The notes under the pieces: model-generated
Told to the model about the DNA's origin: nothing
Databases searched by the model: none
Seen by the model: the letters and a program-made list of their open reading frames with translations, nothing else
From: Microbacterium sulfonylureivorans
GTDB lineage: Bacteria > Actinomycetota > Actinomycetes > Actinomycetales > Microbacteriaceae
NCBI RefSeq assembly: GCF_003999995.1
Contig: NZ_RJAD01000004.1
Location: 186,001 to 250,000 of the forward strand
DNA: 64,000 nt
Direction of reading: 5' to 3'
Part shown: positions 9,337-17,642 of the stretch, piece after piece
How the letters are laid out: the number at the start of each line of letters is the position of its first letter
Position numbering within the stretch: the stretch's first letter is position 1
Position numbers and translations under genes: made by a program

Positions 9337-9416
9337 TCCAATCTTCGTGCGGCCCGGCGCCCCGCTACCACGGCGCGGGCGACGGCGCAGCCGCTCGGCG
9401 ATGCGACACTGGTGCC

Positions 9417-10037
9417 ATGCCCGCCATCGACGTCGACCGCGCGAACGGCCCCGCGCCGCGTCGCGGACGCCCCGGCTACGACCGCGCGCAAGTGCTCGAG
9501 ATCGCCGTCGCGCTCTTCAACGAGCAGGGCTACGACGCCACCTCGGTCGCCGATCTGGCCACCCGTCTCGGACTCACGAAATCCGCGCTGTACCACCACT
9601 TCGACTCGAAGGAGCAGCTGCTCGCCCTCGCTCTCGACGAGGCGCTGAGCGGTCTCGAGGGCGTGCTCGACGAGCCCGACGCCCGCACGGGCACCGCCGC
9701 CGAGCGCCTGGGCGCGGTGCTGCGCGGCGCCGTCCGAGTGCTCGTCGACCGCCTCCCCTACGTCACCCTGCTGCTGCGCGTGCGCGGCAACAGCGACATC
9801 GAGCGGGCCGCGCTGGCGCGGCGCCGTGCGTTCGACCATCGCGTGACCGCACTCGTCGAGGAGGCCCAGTCCGCCGGGCTGGTGCGTCGCGACATCGACG
9901 GCCCCGTCGCCACGCGACTGATCTTCGGCATGGTCAACTCCATCGTCGAGTGGTACCGCCCCGGAGGCCCCGTCGACCGCGAGCGTCTCGCGCACGACGT
10001 CGTGGCCGTGGTGCTCGACGGCATGCGCACCCGCTGA
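9417..10037 (+). CDS. paaR: TetR-family regulator, probable PaaR
   Basis: 206-residue TetR protein. Seen: N-terminal helix-turn-helix with RAQVLEIAVALFNEQGYD and LGLTKSALYHHFDSKEQLL (residues about 22-70), then a helical ligand-binding domain. In actinobacteria TetR-type PaaR proteins repress paa genes and are released by phenylacetyl-CoA; its divergent position and the shared operators support that role here. The ATG follows GACACT by 6 bases, compatible with a leaderless mRNA. Confidence 0.85.
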   Translation: MPAIDVDRANGPAPRRGRPGYDRAQVLEIAVALFNEQGYDATSVADLATRLGLTKSALYHHFDSKEQLLALALDEALSGLEGVLDEPDARTGTAAERLGAVLRGAVRVLVDRLPYVTLLLRVRGNSDIERAALARRRAFDHRVTALVEEAQSAGLVRRDIDGPVATRLIFGMVNSIVEWYRPGGPVDRERLAHDVVAVVLDGMRTR

Positions 10038-10054
10038 GCCGCAGCATCCGCCCC

Positions 10055-10097
10055 CCGCCCCTCCCTACTCGCGTGAGTGAGGAAGTGCGAGGGGCGG
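10055..10097. terminator. Stem-loop between convergent paaR and MFS genes
   Basis: Arms CCGCCCCTC (10055-10063) and GAGGGGCGG (10089-10097) pair perfectly, with an inner ACTC-GCGT-GAGT hairpin. It fills the gap between the convergent genes and so probably acts as a bidirectional terminator, although no clear U-run follows. Confidence 0.55.
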
Positions 10098-10105
10098 ACC
10101 CGGGG

Positions 10106-11488
10106 TCAGGCCTTGGACAGACCGCGGATCGGCGACACCGACTGCTCGGCCTCGTGGTCGGGGCCGAGCGGGATGCCCGACCGATCACGCAGCAGCAGCG
10201 TTGCGATCAGGCCGACGATCGTCATGCCGGCGAGGTACCACGTGACCGACAGCGTCGATCCGGTGGCCTGCACCAGCGCCGTGGCGATGGTCGGGGCGAA
10301 GGCGCCGCCGAGGATCGCGCCGATCGCGTACGAGATCGAGACGCCCGAGAAGCGGATGGATGCCGGGAAGAGCTCCGAGTACAGCGCCGCCTGCGGGCCG
10401 TACGTGAAGCCGAGGCCGACCGTCAGGATCGCGAGGCCGAGGAACAGCAGCCAGATGTCGCCGGTGTTGACGAGCGGGAACAGCAGGAAGACGCCGACGA
10501 GCTGCAGGATCCAGCCGATGATGTACGTCGTGCGACGGCCGATGCGGTCCGACACGAAGCCGGCCGCGAGGGTCGACAGCAGCCACGTCACGGCCGAGCC
10601 CGCCACCGCCCACAGCACCGGTCCGCGCTCGAGCACGAGCGGCCCGTCGGGGTTCGTGGCGTAGCCCTGGATGTAGCCGCCGGTCGTCATGTAGCCGACC
10701 GCGTTGTTGCCCGCGAACACGAGCGCCGCGATGAAGACGAGCAGCGCGTGCTTGGTGAACAGCTGGATGATCGGCGTCTTCGCCTTCTCCTTGCGGGCGG
10801 CGAGCTCGGTGAACACCGGGCTCTCCTCGACGCGACGACGGACGTACCAGCCGATGAGGATCAGGACGACGCTGAGCAGGAACGGGATGCGCCAGCCCCA
10901 CTCGAGGAAGGCGTCGCCGGGTGCGATCATCGCCATGATCGCCATGACCCCCGACGCGAGAAGGAGCCCGAGGGGCACGCCGATCTGCGGCGAGGCGCCG
11001 AACGCGCCGCGGCGCTTCTTGGGCGCGTGCTCGACGGCCATGAGGACGGCACCGCCCCATTCGCCGCCGGCCGAGATGCCCTGAAGGATGCGCAGGAGCA
11101 CGAGCAGGATCGGCGCCCAGACCCCGATGGCCTCATAGGTGGGCAGCACGCCGATGAGCGCCGTCGCGGCGCCCATGAGGATCAGCGTCCACATCAGCAC
11201 GACCTTGCGGCCGTACTTGTCGCCGAAGTGGCCGGCGAGGAACGCTCCGAGCGGCCGGAAGAGGAAGCTCACGCCGACGGTGGCGAAGGCCACGATCGCG
11301 CTGTTCGGGCCGAGCGGCGCGAAGAACAGCTGGCCGAACACGAGGCCGACGGCCGTCGCGTAGATGAAGAAGTCGTACCACTCGACGGTGGTTCCGACCA
11401 CGGTCGCGAAGACGACGCGGCGTCGATCGACGGGGCTGGCGATGGTGCCGGTGGGGGTGAATCCCGGGTCGGGCTGTGGTGTGCTCAT
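10106..11488 (-). CDS. MHS-family (metabolite:H+ symporter) MFS transporter
   Basis: 460-residue membrane transporter of the major facilitator superfamily. Seen: the MHS hallmark TVVGTTVEWYDFFIYA at the first membrane helix, the MFS loop motif GHFGDKYGRK, ISAGGEWGGAVL, and about 12 hydrophobic segments. CAGGAG lies 7 bases before the ATG. It is divergent from the hpa operon and next to paa, so an aromatic acid such as 4-hydroxyphenylacetate or phenylacetate is the likely substrate (inference). Confidence 0.88.
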   Translation of the reverse strand: MSTPQPDPGFTPTGTIASPVDRRRVVFATVVGTTVEWYDFFIYATAVGLVFGQLFFAPLGPNSAIVAFATVGVSFLFRPLGAFLAGHFGDKYGRKVVLMWTLILMGAATALIGVLPTYEAIGVWAPILLVLLRILQGISAGGEWGGAVLMAVEHAPKKRRGAFGASPQIGVPLGLLLASGVMAIMAMIAPGDAFLEWGWRIPFLLSVVLILIGWYVRRRVEESPVFTELAARKEKAKTPIIQLFTKHALLVFIAALVFAGNNAVGYMTTGGYIQGYATNPDGPLVLERGPVLWAVAGSAVTWLLSTLAAGFVSDRIGRRTTYIIGWILQLVGVFLLFPLVNTGDIWLLFLGLAILTVGLGFTYGPQAALYSELFPASIRFSGVSISYAIGAILGGAFAPTIATALVQATGSTLSVTWYLAGMTIVGLIATLLLRDRSGIPLGPDHEAEQSVSPIRGLSKA

Positions 11489-11611
11489 GGGTGACTCCTG
11501 TGTCTGGGCTGACGACTTCGTCGACCGGCGAACCATCGTGGGAGGATGCTTGCCGGATGTGACACGATGATATACGATTTCAGATACGACGCAAGAGTGA
11601 GGACGCTCCTG
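11489..11611. promoter_or_regulatory. Divergent promoter region of the MHS transporter and hpa operon
   Basis: An AT-rich island in otherwise GC-rich DNA contains ATACGA twice (11572-11577 and 11584-11589, 12 bases apart) within GATATACGATTTCAGATACG. The repeated hexamer is a candidate operator for the GntR regulator encoded inside the operon, and the island probably holds the plus-strand promoter. No binding evidence exists in the sequence alone. Confidence 0.5.
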
Positions 11612-13138
11612 ATGGACGAGAACACCCCGGATGCCGCATCCGACCCCGATGAGACCACCGGCGCCGCAGGCACCGATCCCCGCTTCCGCGCCCTCCCCGT
11701 GAGGCCCGGGAAGATCATCGCCATCCACCTGAGCTACGCGTCCCGCGCCGATCAGCGGGGGCGCCGGCCGCAGCATCCCTCGTACTTCTTCAAGCCCTCG
11801 AGCTCGGTCGCCGCATCGGCCGGCACGATCGAGCGCCCCGCCGGCACGGAGCTCCTCGCCTTCGAGGGCGAGATCGCGCTCGTGATCGGCGCATCGGCCC
11901 GGCGCGTGACGCTCCGCGACGCCTGGCGGCACGTCGCCTGGGTCACGGCGGCGAACGACTTCGGGCTCTACGACCTGCGCGCCAACGACAAGGGATCCAA
12001 CGTCCGCTCGAAGGGCGGCGACGGATACACCCCGCTCGGCCCGTCGCTCATCGACGCCCGGGCGATCGACCCGGCCGACCTCCGCGTCCGCACGTGGCTC
12101 AACGGAGCTGTCGTGCAGGACGACGGCGCCGGCGGCCTGATCTTCCCGCTCGCCCAACTCGTCGCCGACCTGTCGCAGCACTTCACGCTCGAGCCCGGCG
12201 ACGTGATCCTCACGGGCACGCCGGCAGGCTCATCCGTCGCCGTCCCGGGCGATGTCGTCGAGGTCGAGGTCGACGTGCCCGGCGGACCGACCTCGGGCCG
12301 ACTCGTCACGACAGTCGTCTCGGGCGATGCGGAGTTCGATCCGGCGCTGGGCTCGCTCCCCGCCGTCGACGATCTGCAGCGCACCGAGGCGTGGGGCTCG
12401 CGTGATGCGGCCGGGCTTCCCGCGGAGGCGCCGGCCACGTCCGGACTCTCCCCGGCCCTGCGCGCCAAGCTCGCGTCCGTCCCCGTCGCCGGGCTCTCCG
12501 CACAGCTGCGCAAGCGCGGGCTGAACGACGTCACGATCGACGGCGTGCGGCCGCTGCATCCCGCGGCGAAACTCGTCGGCACCGCGCGCACCCTCCGCTT
12601 CGTGCCCCTGCGCGAAGACCTCTTCGCTTCGCACGGCGGCGGCTACAACGCCCAGAAGCGCGCATTCGACGCCGTCGGCGAGGGCGAGGTCATCGTCATC
12701 GAGGCCCGCGGTGAGACCGGCTCGGGCACGCTCGGCGACATCCTCGCCGTCCGCGCCCACGCCCGTGGCGCCGCCGGCATCGTGACCGACGGCGGCGTGC
12801 GCGACTCCGACGCGGTGACCGCCGTCGGCATCCCGGTGTACACCGCCGGCGCGCACCCCGCGGTGCTCGGACGCCGGCACGTGCCGTGGGACCACGACGT
12901 GACGATCGGATGCGGCGGCACCACCGTGCAGCCCGGCGACGTCATCGTGGGCGACGCCGACGGCGTGATCGTGATCCCGCCCACGCTCGTCGAGCAGGTC
13001 GTCGACGCGGCGATCGCGCAGGAGGACGAGGACGCCTGGATCGCTCAGCGCGTCGCGGAGGGGCATCCGATCGACGGCCTGTTCCCCATGAACGAAGACT
13101 GGAAGGCGAGGTACCGCGCATGGCGGGAATCGAAGTGA
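11612..13138 (+). CDS. Fusion of a FAH-family isomerase (HpaG-like) with an RraA-like decarboxylase domain
   Basis: 508 residues from ATG 11612 (GAGG 9 bases upstream). Residues about 25-250 are a fumarylacetoacetate-hydrolase domain: FEGEIALVIG, RANDKGSN, PGDVILTGTPAGSSV. Residues about 290-500 are an RraA/HMG-aldolase-like domain with GDILAVRAHARGAAG and the conserved Arg-Asp of TDGGVRDSD. In homoprotocatechuate breakdown the 5-carboxymethyl-2-hydroxymuconate product must be decarboxylated and isomerized, usually by two FAH-type domains. Here the RraA half could do the decarboxylation (inference; RraA-fold enzymes include oxaloacetate decarboxylases). First gene of the operon. Confidence 0.85.
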   Translation: MDENTPDAASDPDETTGAAGTDPRFRALPVRPGKIIAIHLSYASRADQRGRRPQHPSYFFKPSSSVAASAGTIERPAGTELLAFEGEIALVIGASARRVTLRDAWRHVAWVTAANDFGLYDLRANDKGSNVRSKGGDGYTPLGPSLIDARAIDPADLRVRTWLNGAVVQDDGAGGLIFPLAQLVADLSQHFTLEPGDVILTGTPAGSSVAVPGDVVEVEVDVPGGPTSGRLVTTVVSGDAEFDPALGSLPAVDDLQRTEAWGSRDAAGLPAEAPATSGLSPALRAKLASVPVAGLSAQLRKRGLNDVTIDGVRPLHPAAKLVGTARTLRFVPLREDLFASHGGGYNAQKRAFDAVGEGEVIVIEARGETGSGTLGDILAVRAHARGAAGIVTDGGVRDSDAVTAVGIPVYTAGAHPAVLGRRHVPWDHDVTIGCGGTTVQPGDVIVGDADGVIVIPPTLVEQVVDAAIAQEDEDAWIAQRVAEGHPIDGLFPMNEDWKARYRAWRESK

Positions 13139-13836
13139 CCGGAGCGGATGCCTCGGCCGACGCCGCGACGCTCAGCAAGTCGCAGCGCGCCTACCGCTGG
13201 ATCAAGGAGCGCATCGCGTCGCAGGAGTTCACGCCCGGCTACCGCCTGGTGCTCGGCTCGCTGGCCGGCGAGCTCGACATGAGCGTCGTGCCCGTGCGCG
13301 AGGCGATCCGTCAGCTCGAGGCCGAGGGCCTCGTGATGTTCGAGCGCAACGTCGGGGCGCGGGTGTCGATGGTCGACGACACCCAGTACCGCTTCAGCAT
13401 GCAGTCGCTCTCGATCCTCGAGGGCGCCGCAACCGCGCTGGCCGCCCGTCGCCTGACCGAGGTCGACATCCGCAACGCGCGACGCATCAACGAGCTCATG
13501 ATCGAGACCCTCGAGCACTTCGACCCGCGCGCCTTCACGGCGCTCAACCAGGAGTTCCACGCAGCGCTCTTCGAGAAGTGCGCCAATCCGCGCATCCTCG
13601 ACCTCGTGCACGGCGAATGGGCGCGCCTCGGCCACCTGCGTGACTCGACCTTCAGCTTCATCCCCGGCCGCGCGCAGGAGTCCGTGCGCGAGCACGAGAA
13701 CATCCTGCAGCTCATCGAGACGGGCGCCCCGCTCGGCGAGATCGAGAAGGCGGCCCGCCGCCATCGCTCAGCCACCCTCGACGCGTACATGATCCACGAG
13801 CACCCCGACGAGGCCCTCGGCCTCCCGGCGTTCTGA
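13120..13836 (+). CDS. GntR-family (FCD) regulator of the hpa operon
   Basis: 238-residue regulator. Seen: winged helix with YRWIKERIASQEFTPGYRL and MSVVPVREAIRQLEAEGLV (residues about 18-75), then an FCD effector domain with metal-ligand-like residues in ALNQEFHAALFEK and VREHENILQLIE. The ATG (13120) overlaps the upstream gene by 19 bases; a GTG at 13135 is an alternative. Location inside the catabolic operon suggests it senses a homoprotocatechuate pathway compound and represses the operon. Confidence 0.87.
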   Translation: MAGIEVTGADASADAATLSKSQRAYRWIKERIASQEFTPGYRLVLGSLAGELDMSVVPVREAIRQLEAEGLVMFERNVGARVSMVDDTQYRFSMQSLSILEGAATALAARRLTEVDIRNARRINELMIETLEHFDPRAFTALNQEFHAALFEKCANPRILDLVHGEWARLGHLRDSTFSFIPGRAQESVREHENILQLIETGAPLGEIEKAARRHRSATLDAYMIHEHPDEALGLPAF

Positions 13837-13858
13837 CCCGACCCTCCGAAGGAGCCCC

Positions 13859-15391
13859 ATGACCGACACCGACACGCTCGCCGGTGAGCGCCACGTGCCC
13901 GCCGACCTGCCCGCGCACATCCAGCACTACATCGACGGCGAGTTCGTCGACTCGGTCGACGGCGACACGTTCGACGTCCTCGACCCCGTCACGAACGAGA
14001 CGTACCTGCAGGCCGCAGCCGGCAAGACGGCCGACATCGACCGGGCCGTCGCGGCGGCGCGACGCGCGTTCACCGAAGGGCCGTGGCCCCGGATGCTGCC
14101 GCGCGAGCGCTCCCGGATCCTCCACCGCATCGCCGACCTCGTCGAGTCGCGTGACGCGCGCCTCGCCGAGCTCGAGTCCTTCGACTCCGGCCTGCCCATC
14201 ACGCAGGCGCTCGGCCAGGCGCGTCGTGCGGCCGAGAACTTCCGCTTCTTCGCCGACCTGATCGTGGCGCAGACCGACGACGCGTTCAAGGTGCCAGGAC
14301 GCCAGCTCAACTACGTCAACCGCAAGCCGATCGGCGTCGCCGGGCTGATCACGCCGTGGAACACCCCGTTCATGCTGGAGTCGTGGAAGCTCGGCCCGGC
14401 GCTGGCGACGGGCAACACCGTCGTGCTCAAGCCGGCCGAGTTCACGCCGCTGTCGGCGTCGCTGTGGGCCGGGATCTTCGAGGAGGCAGGACTCCCGAAG
14501 GGCGTCTTCAACCTCGTGAACGGACTCGGCGAGGATGCCGGCGACGCGCTGGTGAAGCATCCCGATGTCCCGCTCATCTCCTTCACCGGCGAGAGCCGCA
14601 CCGGGCAGCTGATCTTCGCCAACGCCGCGCCCTTCCTGAAGGGCCTGTCGATGGAGCTCGGTGGAAAGTCGCCGGCGATCGTGTTCGCCGACGCCGACCT
14701 CGACGCCGCGATCGACGCCACGATCTTCGGCGTCTTCTCGCTCAACGGCGAGCGCTGCACCGCAGGGTCGCGCATTCTCGTGCAGCGCGAGGTGTACGAC
14801 GAGTTCGTCGAGCGCTATGCCGCCCAGGCGTCGCGCGTGGTCGTCGGCGACCCGCAGGACCCCGCGACCGAGGTCGGTGCGCTCGTGCATCCCGAGCACT
14901 ACGACAAGGTGATGAGCTACATCGAGATCGGCAAGACCGAGGGGCGCCTCGTCGCCGGCGGCGGCCGGCCCGAGGGCTTCCCCACAGGCAACTACGTCGC
15001 CCCGACCGTGTTCGCCGATGTCGCGCCCGATGCGCGGATCTTCCAGGAGGAGATCTTCGGCCCGGTCGTGGCGATCACGCCGTTCGACACCGACGAGGAG
15101 GCGCTCGCCCTGGCGAACGGCGTGAAGTACGGCCTCGCAGCCTACGTGTGGACGAGCGACCTGCGCCGCGCGCACAACTTCTCGCAGGCCATCGAGGCCG
15201 GCATGGTGTGGCTCAACTCGAACAACGTGCGCGACCTCCGCACCCCCTTCGGCGGCGTGAAGGCCTCCGGCCTCGGCCACGAGGGCGGCTACCGCTCGAT
15301 CGACTTCTACACCGACCAGCAGGCTGTGCACATCACGCTCGGCCCGGCCCACAACCCCACCTTCGGCAAGGCCTCCTCCCCCGCCCCCTGA
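13859..15391 (+). CDS. hpaE: 5-carboxymethyl-2-hydroxymuconate semialdehyde dehydrogenase (HpaE)
   Basis: 510-residue NAD-dependent aldehyde dehydrogenase that oxidizes the ring-cleavage semialdehyde. Seen: TPWNTPFML, catalytic Glu in MELGGKSPAIVF, and catalytic Cys in NGERCTAGSRI. GAAGGAG sits 6 bases before the ATG. The position between hpaG-like and hpaD genes gives the substrate; the sequence alone shows only the ALDH family. Confidence 0.92.
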   Translation: MTDTDTLAGERHVPADLPAHIQHYIDGEFVDSVDGDTFDVLDPVTNETYLQAAAGKTADIDRAVAAARRAFTEGPWPRMLPRERSRILHRIADLVESRDARLAELESFDSGLPITQALGQARRAAENFRFFADLIVAQTDDAFKVPGRQLNYVNRKPIGVAGLITPWNTPFMLESWKLGPALATGNTVVLKPAEFTPLSASLWAGIFEEAGLPKGVFNLVNGLGEDAGDALVKHPDVPLISFTGESRTGQLIFANAAPFLKGLSMELGGKSPAIVFADADLDAAIDATIFGVFSLNGERCTAGSRILVQREVYDEFVERYAAQASRVVVGDPQDPATEVGALVHPEHYDKVMSYIEIGKTEGRLVAGGGRPEGFPTGNYVAPTVFADVAPDARIFQEEIFGPVVAITPFDTDEEALALANGVKYGLAAYVWTSDLRRAHNFSQAIEAGMVWLNSNNVRDLRTPFGGVKASGLGHEGGYRSIDFYTDQQAVHITLGPAHNPTFGKASSPAP

Positions 15392-15425
15392 CCCCCTCCC
15401 TCTCCCCCTCCCCCTTCCACTTTCC

Positions 15426-15485
15426 GTTTGTGTGAAGAAGGTGCCGCTCAGCCCCCGCGCAGAACGCGACCTACTCCACACAAAC
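15426..15485. repeat. 9-bp inverted repeat in the hpaE-hpaD gap
   Basis: GTTTGTGTG (15426-15434) and CACACAAAC (15477-15485) are exact inverted copies separated by 42 bases. Flanking bases extend the match with mismatches. They lie in the 135-base gap between hpaE and hpaD. They could form a stem in the transcript or be two operator half sites; the DNA in between is GC-rich and has no ORF I can support. Confidence 0.6.
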
Positions 15486-15526
15486 CGACCGGACCACAAG
15501 CCCGGACCTCAAGCAAGGACGCTGAC

Positions 15527-16684
15527 ATGACCACCATCACCCCCGACTCCTCCGAGCCCGTCGTCACCGCCGACGACCCCATCCGCTCGGCCAACCGCAT
15601 CCCGACGCCGTCGGTCCCGGCCCCCGACGTGCTCCGCTGCGCGTACATGGAGCTCATCGTCACCGACCTCGCGGCCTCCCGGGTGTTCTACGTCGACGTG
15701 CTCGGGCTCTACGTCACCGAAGAGGACGACGAGGCCGTCTACCTCCGGTCGACGGAGGAGTTCATCCACCACAACCTCGTGCTGCGCCAGGGGCCTGTCG
15801 CCGCCGTCGCCGCATTCTCGTACCGCGTGCGCACGCCGGAGGACCTCGACCGGGCGGTCGCGTTCTACGAGGAGCTCGGATGCCGCGTCGAGCGTCGCAC
15901 CGACGGCTTCACCAAGGGCATCGGCGATTCGGTCCGCGTCGAGGACCCGCTCGGATTCCCCTACGAGTTCTTCTTCCAGACCGAGCACGTCGAGCGCCTG
16001 TCGTGGCGCTACGACCTGCACACGCCCGGCGAGCTGGTGCGGCTCGACCACTTCAACCAGGTGACACCCGACGTGCCCCGTGCCGTCGCGTACATGGAGG
16101 ACCTCGGCTTCCGGGTGACGGAGGACATCCAGGACGGCGAGGGAACGGTATACGCCGCATGGATGCGCCGCAAGCCCACCGTGCACGACACCGCGATGAC
16201 GGGCGGAGACGGACCCCGCATGCACCACGTCGCCTTCGCCACGCACGAGAAGCACAACATCATCGCGATCTGCGACAAGCTCGGCGCGCTCCGCCGCTCC
16301 GACGCCATCGAGCGCGGTCCCGGCCGCCATGGCGTGAGCAATGCGTTCTACCTCTACCTCCGCGACCCCGACGGCCACCGCGTGGAGATCTACACGCAGG
16401 ACTACTACACGGGCGACCCCGACAACCCGGTCGTCACGTGGGACGTCCACGACAACCAGCGACGCGACTGGTGGGGCAACCCCGTCGTGCCGTCGTGGTA
16501 CACCGAGGCATCCCTCGTGCTCGATCTCGACGGCAACCCGAAGGCGGTCGTGGCCCGCACCGACTCGTCCGAGATGGAGGTCACGATCGGCGCCGACGGC
16601 TTCTCGTACACCCGCAAGGAGGACGAGGCCGACGCGCTGCCGTCGTGGAAGCAGGGCGAGTACAAGCTCGGCCACCAGCTCTGA
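15527..16684 (+). CDS. hpaD: 3,4-dihydroxyphenylacetate (homoprotocatechuate) 2,3-dioxygenase
   Basis: 385-residue extradiol ring-cleavage dioxygenase of the vicinal-oxygen-chelate fold, resembling the Fe/Mn enzymes of Brevibacterium and Arthrobacter. Seen: metal ligands His in RLDHFNQV, His in PRMHHVAFA and Glu in HRVEIYTQDYY, plus the second-sphere active-site His in PTVHDTAM and Tyr in AFYLYLRD. AAGGAC precedes the ATG. It makes 5-carboxymethyl-2-hydroxymuconate semialdehyde, the HpaE substrate. Confidence 0.95.
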   Translation: MTTITPDSSEPVVTADDPIRSANRIPTPSVPAPDVLRCAYMELIVTDLAASRVFYVDVLGLYVTEEDDEAVYLRSTEEFIHHNLVLRQGPVAAVAAFSYRVRTPEDLDRAVAFYEELGCRVERRTDGFTKGIGDSVRVEDPLGFPYEFFFQTEHVERLSWRYDLHTPGELVRLDHFNQVTPDVPRAVAYMEDLGFRVTEDIQDGEGTVYAAWMRRKPTVHDTAMTGGDGPRMHHVAFATHEKHNIIAICDKLGALRRSDAIERGPGRHGVSNAFYLYLRDPDGHRVEIYTQDYYTGDPDNPVVTWDVHDNQRRDWWGNPVVPSWYTEASLVLDLDGNPKAVVARTDSSEMEVTIGADGFSYTRKEDEADALPSWKQGEYKLGHQL

Positions 16685-16687
16685 CCC

Positions 16688-16792
16688 CTGTGCCCCCCTT
16701 CACCGGCCCTGTGTCCCACTTCACCGGGCCTATGCCCCACTTCACCGGGCCTGTGTCCCACTTCGCCGGGCTCATGTCCCACTTCGTGCCGG
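16688..16792 (+). repeat. Five tandem 21-bp repeats between hpaD and hpaH
   Basis: Five head-to-tail units, each 21 bases and close to CTGTGTCCCACTTCACCGGG plus C, begin at 16688, 16709, 16730, 16751 and 16772; the last is the most diverged. They start just after the hpaD stop. There is no ribosome binding site and no supported ORF. The period equals two helical turns, so each unit presents the same DNA face. Confidence 0.85.
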
Positions 16793-16828
16793 ATACAGCC
16801 CCGCGAAGCGGGCTGAAGTGGGACATGA
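16772..16828 (+). other. Long stem-loop formed by the last 21-bp repeat and an inverted copy
   Basis: TCATGTCCCACTTC (16772-16785) pairs without mismatch with GAAGTGGGACATGA (16815-16828). The loop contains a smaller hairpin, CCCGC-GAA-GCGGG. The 14-base stem ends 29 bases before the hpaH start codon, ahead of its ribosome binding site. It could attenuate or process the transcript; no U-run follows, so it is not an obvious terminator. Confidence 0.75.
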
Positions 16829-16856
16829 TCGACAACGGAAGAGGAGAAGAGAGCGG

Positions 16857-17642
16857 ATGCTGCACCCCGACGTGATCGCAGAGCTCGCCGCGGAACTCGC
16901 CGAGGCCGACCGGACGCACGGCGTGATCCCCCGGATCACGGCTCGGTATCCGGAGGCGACGGTCGAAGACTCGTACGCGATCCAGGCGGTGTGGCGCGAC
17001 GCGAACCTTGCGGCCGGTCGCACGCTGGTCGGCCGCAAGATCGGCCTCACCTCCAAGGCGATGCAGCAGGCGACCGGCATCACCGAGCCCGACTACGGCG
17101 TCATGTTCGACGACACCGTGTACGAGAGCGGCGCCGAGATCCCGGTCGACCTGTTCTCGAACGTGCGCATCGAGGTCGAGCTGGCGTTCGTGCTCAAGCA
17201 TCCGCTCGAAGGACCCGACTGCACCCTCGACGACGCCCTGGCGGCGATCGACTACGCGGTCCCCGCGCTCGAGGTGCTCAACTCGCACATCGAGCTGGAG
17301 GGGCGCACGATCGTCGACACGATCTCCGACAACGCGGCCTACGGCGCGATGGTGCTCGGCACCGTCCGCAAGCGCCCCGACGAGATCGACCTCCGCTGGG
17401 TGCCCGGCGTGCTCTCGCGCAACGGCGAGATCGAGGAGACCGGTGTCGCCGCGGGCGTGCTCGGCCACCCCGCGACCGGCGTCGCGTGGCTCGCGAACAA
17501 GTTCCACCAGCATGGCGCGCGCCTCGAGGCGGGTGAGATCATCCTCGCGGGGTCGTTCACTCGCCCCATGTGGGTCTCGCGCGGCGATCTCGTCCGCTGC
17601 GACTACGGACCGATGGGAGACATCACGTGCCGATTCGTTTGA
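16857..17642 (+). CDS. hpaH: 2-oxohept-4-ene-1,7-dioate hydratase (HpaH)
   Basis: 261-residue enzyme of the MhpD/2-hydroxypentadienoate hydratase family, which adds water to the decarboxylated ring-cleavage product. Seen: [18 protein letters not shown] near residue 62 and the acidic metal-binding stretch [15 protein letters not shown] lies about 10 bases before the ATG at 16857. Its end overlaps hpaI by 16 bases. Confidence 0.92.
   Translation: MLHPDVIAELAAELAEADRTHGVIPRITARYPEATVEDSYAIQAVWRDANLAAGRTLVGRKIGLTSKAMQQATGITEPDYGVMFDDTVYESGAEIPVDLFSNVRIEVELAFVLKHPLEGPDCTLDDALAAIDYAVPALEVLNSHIELEGRTIVDTISDNAAYGAMVLGTVRKRPDEIDLRWVPGVLSRNGEIEETGVAAGVLGHPATGVAWLANKFHQHGARLEAGEIILAGSFTRPMWVSRGDLVRCDYGPMGDITCRFV

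Noticed and set aside
11489..12181. N-terminal extension of the MHS transporter frame
   Set aside because: The frame stays open into the divergent hpa gene, but the transporter start at 11488 has a ribosome binding site and begins the normal family N-terminus.
16685..16856. Small coding sequence in the 21-bp repeats (a peptide with repeating SHFTGP)
   Set aside because: No start codon with ribosome binding site, and the repeat is better explained as noncoding.
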